DNA from: an uncultured Saprospiraceae bacterium
GTDB taxonomy: Bacteria; Bacteroidota; Bacteroidia; Chitinophagales; Saprospiraceae
Reading direction: 5' to 3'
NCBI GenBank assembly: GCA_937929945.1
Contig: CALFUK010000069.1
Coordinates: forward strand, 1-64,000
DNA: 64,000 bases
Part shown: positions 62,362-64,000 of the stretch, one piece after another
How the letters are laid out: every line of letters begins with the position of its first letter
Numbering within the stretch: the stretch's first letter is position 1
Made by a program: the position numbers and the translations under genes
Notes under the pieces: generated by a model
What the model was told of the DNA's origin: nothing
Seen by the model: the letters and a program-made list of their open reading frames with translations, nothing else
Database searches by the model: none

Positions 62362-62605
62362 AAGAGCGCAGTTGATGATGGTCTAAGGTAAGAGAAATAT
62401 GATGGTCGAAGAAATATGATCCAATCATATGAGCTAAGGGGCAGCTTGGAGGTATAGTAGTAGAGATTACTAGTTTCAGGATGGCAAAATCTATTTTGGA
62501 ATATCAATCTATGTAGGTGGATAAGCCCCAGTCTTCATGTGCAGTCTTTTTCATTGGATACAGCTGATAAATCCAAGGTTTCACGACACAGTGAAAAGAA
62601 GTAAA

Positions 62606-62636
62606 ATAAAAAAAGCCTGCTACGATGTAGCAAGCT
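62606..62636 (-). terminator. Terminator of the tRNA-Val gene
   Basis: Arms 62614-62623 and 62627-62636 (AGCCTGCTAC and GTAGCAAGCT, one G-T pair) with a 3-base loop, followed on the minus strand by a run of seven T. It lies just below the tRNA gene. Confidence 0.82.
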
Positions 62637-62644
62637 TCTTTTTG

Positions 62645-62719
62645 TGAGAGTGGAGGGATTCGAACCCCCGACCCCTACCCTGTCAAGGTAATGCTCTAAA
62701 CCAACTGAGCTACACTCTC
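62645..62719 (-). tRNA. tRNA-Val (anticodon GAC)
   Basis: The cloverleaf is complete. Acceptor GAGAGTG pairs with CACTCTC. The D arm is AGCTCAGTTGGTTTAGAGC. The anticodon stem TTACC/GGTAG encloses TTGACAG, giving anticodon GAC. The T arm contains GGTTCGAATCC. CCA is not encoded. Read on the minus strand from 62719. Confidence 0.95.
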
Positions 62720-63022
62720 GAAATAAACTATATTCAAACAACAATTTTATCTTATCCTACATCAAGCATTACACCATCACACCCTGATCTGATGATCAGG
62801 TTTCTTCTCTATCAATTGACATTTAGTCAATTGATTTGCTACGCAATCGCCCATCAATTCTAAACCAACTGAGCTACACTCTCGAAATAAACTTTATTCA
62901 AACAACAATTTTATCTTATCCTACATCAAGCATTACACCATCTCACCCTGATCTGATGATCAGGTTTCTTCTCTATCAATTGACATTTAGTCAATTGATT
63001 TGCTAAGCAATCGCTCATCAAT
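62695..63022. repeat. 164-bp tandem duplication including the 5' end of tRNA-Val
   Basis: Unit 1 (62695-62858) and unit 2 (62859-63022) are head-to-tail copies with only a few differences. Unit 1 begins inside the tRNA gene, so unit 2 contains a 25-base fragment of the tRNA 5' end (62859-62883) and its flank. Each unit carries two hairpins: CCTGATC/GATCAGG followed by a T-rich stretch on the plus strand, and CAATTGAC/GTCAATTG. Confidence 0.85.
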
Positions 63023-63348
63023 CTATAAGTTATTGATCCTTTGATCTCACTCAGACGACAAAGAAAATCATATCAACCGACATTCTAAAGGATTCAAGCT
63101 AACATTTTTAGTCCATACCAATATAATTAGCCAAGCCGCTTGACCTAATTTGCTAAAATGAATGAGATCTCCAGTCAAATCTCGAACTATAAGCCGAGAT
63201 CATTGTATCATACAGCATGGCACATGTAGAGGTCATTCTATCGATATTACCTTTATAAATAGGGTAATTTTAGCTATCGTCGCTGCAAGATCAAAGGATC
63301 AGATCAACAACAATAACCAGAATATAATACTCAACTAAATCTCCAGAT
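63023..63348. other. Non-coding region with 14-bp terminal inverted repeats
   Basis: The perfect inverted repeats TGATCCTTTGATCT (63034-63047) and AGATCAAAGGATCA (63288-63301) bound a 268-bp AT-rich stretch with no gene. It resembles a small non-autonomous element (MITE), but I see no clear target-site duplication. Confidence 0.5.
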
Positions 63349-64000
63349 ATGGAAATCATCACGGATCTCAAGAGCCAATTCATCATCTACCTGAACAGCC
63401 TCATCGAATATGTACCACGATTGGCCATTGCACTCGTCATTGTCATCATCATGTCATTGATTCTAAAAGTCATCAGAAAAAAACTATCCAGCTATCTGGG
63501 ACAGAAGGCAGATGATCAGCTATTGGTCAATTTTATCAGTAGCTTACTTCACATCGTCAATATAATCATCATAGGCCTGTTGTTCCTTTACATCTTAGGG
63601 CTGGGTGGCATTGCAGGCTCTTTCTTAGGAGCTGCCGGTATTTCTGCCTTTGTGATCGGATTCGCACTGAAAGACATTGGAGAGAATTTCTTAGCTGGTG
63701 TCGTGATGGCCTTTGACAGGCCATTCTCGATCGGAGACACCATAAAGACGAATGATGTCGAAGGTGTCATTAAGACCATGAGTCTGCGAGACACCCACGT
63801 AAAAACGTTTGATGGTAAAGATGTCTTCGTCCCCAATGGCCAGATCATCAAAAACCCACTGTATAACTACACAATGGATGGCTACATGAGGCAGAACTTC
63901 GTCCTGGGCATCGACTATAACAGTGATACAGAGCAAGCCCGAAAGCTCATCCTCAATGAATTAGACAAGATCCCAGGTATACTCAGAGATGAAAAGCCAC
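63349..64000 (+). CDS. Mechanosensitive channel of the MscS family, 5' part
   Basis: The gene starts at ATG 63349 and runs off the right edge; 217 codons are visible. Three hydrophobic segments are seen: LAIALVIVIIMSLILKVI, ISSLLHIVNIIIIGLLFLYI and the pore helix GIAGSFLGAAGISAFVIGFA. The conserved ALKDIGENFLAGV and FDRPFSIGDTI lead into the beta domain (TFDGKDVFVPNGQI). It should open under membrane tension and release solutes on osmotic downshock. Confidence 0.92.
   Translation, partial: MEIITDLKSQFIIYLNSLIEYVPRLAIALVIVIIMSLILKVIRKKLSSYLGQKADDQLLVNFISSLLHIVNIIIIGLLFLYILGLGGIAGSFLGAAGISAFVIGFALKDIGENFLAGVVMAFDRPFSIGDTIKTNDVEGVIKTMSLRDTHVKTFDGKDVFVPNGQIIKNPLYNYTMDGYMRQNFVLGIDYNSDTEQARKLILNELDKIPGILRDEKP

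Noticed and set aside
62695-63022. att site of an integrated mobile element at tRNA-Val
   Set aside because: The duplicated part is the 5' end of the tRNA plus upstream DNA, in direct tandem, and no integrase gene is near.

Overview
The window is chromosomal DNA from a member of the Bacteroidota, probably a Saprospira/Lewinella-like marine lineage. The phylum call rests on a type IX secretion C-terminal domain, SprB-type repeats, cytophagalysin-like M43 proteases, several LytTR regulators, many lipoproteins, start sites without Shine-Dalgarno sequences, and TAnnTTTG promoter elements before several genes. The family-level guess is inference. Most genes look vertically inherited; a few short accessory patches stand out.

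Layout. 0-7.4 kb: start of a secreted protein, an M43 lipoprotein protease, a LytS/LytT-type two-component pair, an M20 amidohydrolase with an SDR oxidoreductase, and a small lipoprotein. 7.6-14.9 kb: one giant type IX-secreted protein with a C-type lectin-like domain, about seven 82-residue modules, and dockerin-like and cohesin-like domains. 15-29 kb: acyl-ACP thioesterase, TPR lipoprotein, SRPBCC protein, S10 carboxypeptidase, MerC-like protein, alpha/beta hydrolase, two secreted proteins sharing a C-terminal domain (one an M43 protease with P domain and seven SprB repeats), and a beta-lactamase-fold hydrolase. 29-41 kb: cold-shock-domain protein, a divergent phosphatidylcholine synthase/choline transporter pair, a haloacetate-dehalogenase-like enzyme, a TPR histidine kinase, an S41 protease, a membrane LytTR regulator and small conserved genes. 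41-46 kb: gap and pgk, GH16, argE. 46.4-50.3 kb: a tripartite HipBST-type toxin-antitoxin operon preceded by an exceptional operator array, then a YfcC-type transporter. 50-64 kb: PLP enzyme, SLBB polysaccharide export protein, FKBP, UDP-glucuronate decarboxylase-like protein, porin, aroQ, HMG-CoA reductase, an AT-rich orphan lipoprotein, a Tat-exported oxidoreductase, tRNA-Val with a tandem duplication of its 5' end, and a truncated mscS.

The most striking feature is at 47957-48820. Twenty-two palindromic sites, 19 with an identical 10-bp core, recur at exactly 40 bp spacing in the non-coding DNA upstream of hipB. The hipB-proximal site overlaps the likely hipB promoter and is a perfect palindrome. 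The cores are more conserved than the DNA between them, and some arm changes are compensated in the opposite arm. I read the array as a HipB operator/decoy array attached to a HipBST system, possibly an undescribed form of regulation by titration or cooperative DNA coating. Other points of interest are the choline-to-phosphatidylcholine pair, a possibly leaderless merC with an operator over its promoter, a repeated leader hairpin, and the duplicated tRNA 5' region next to a 268-bp segment bounded by 14-bp inverted repeats.
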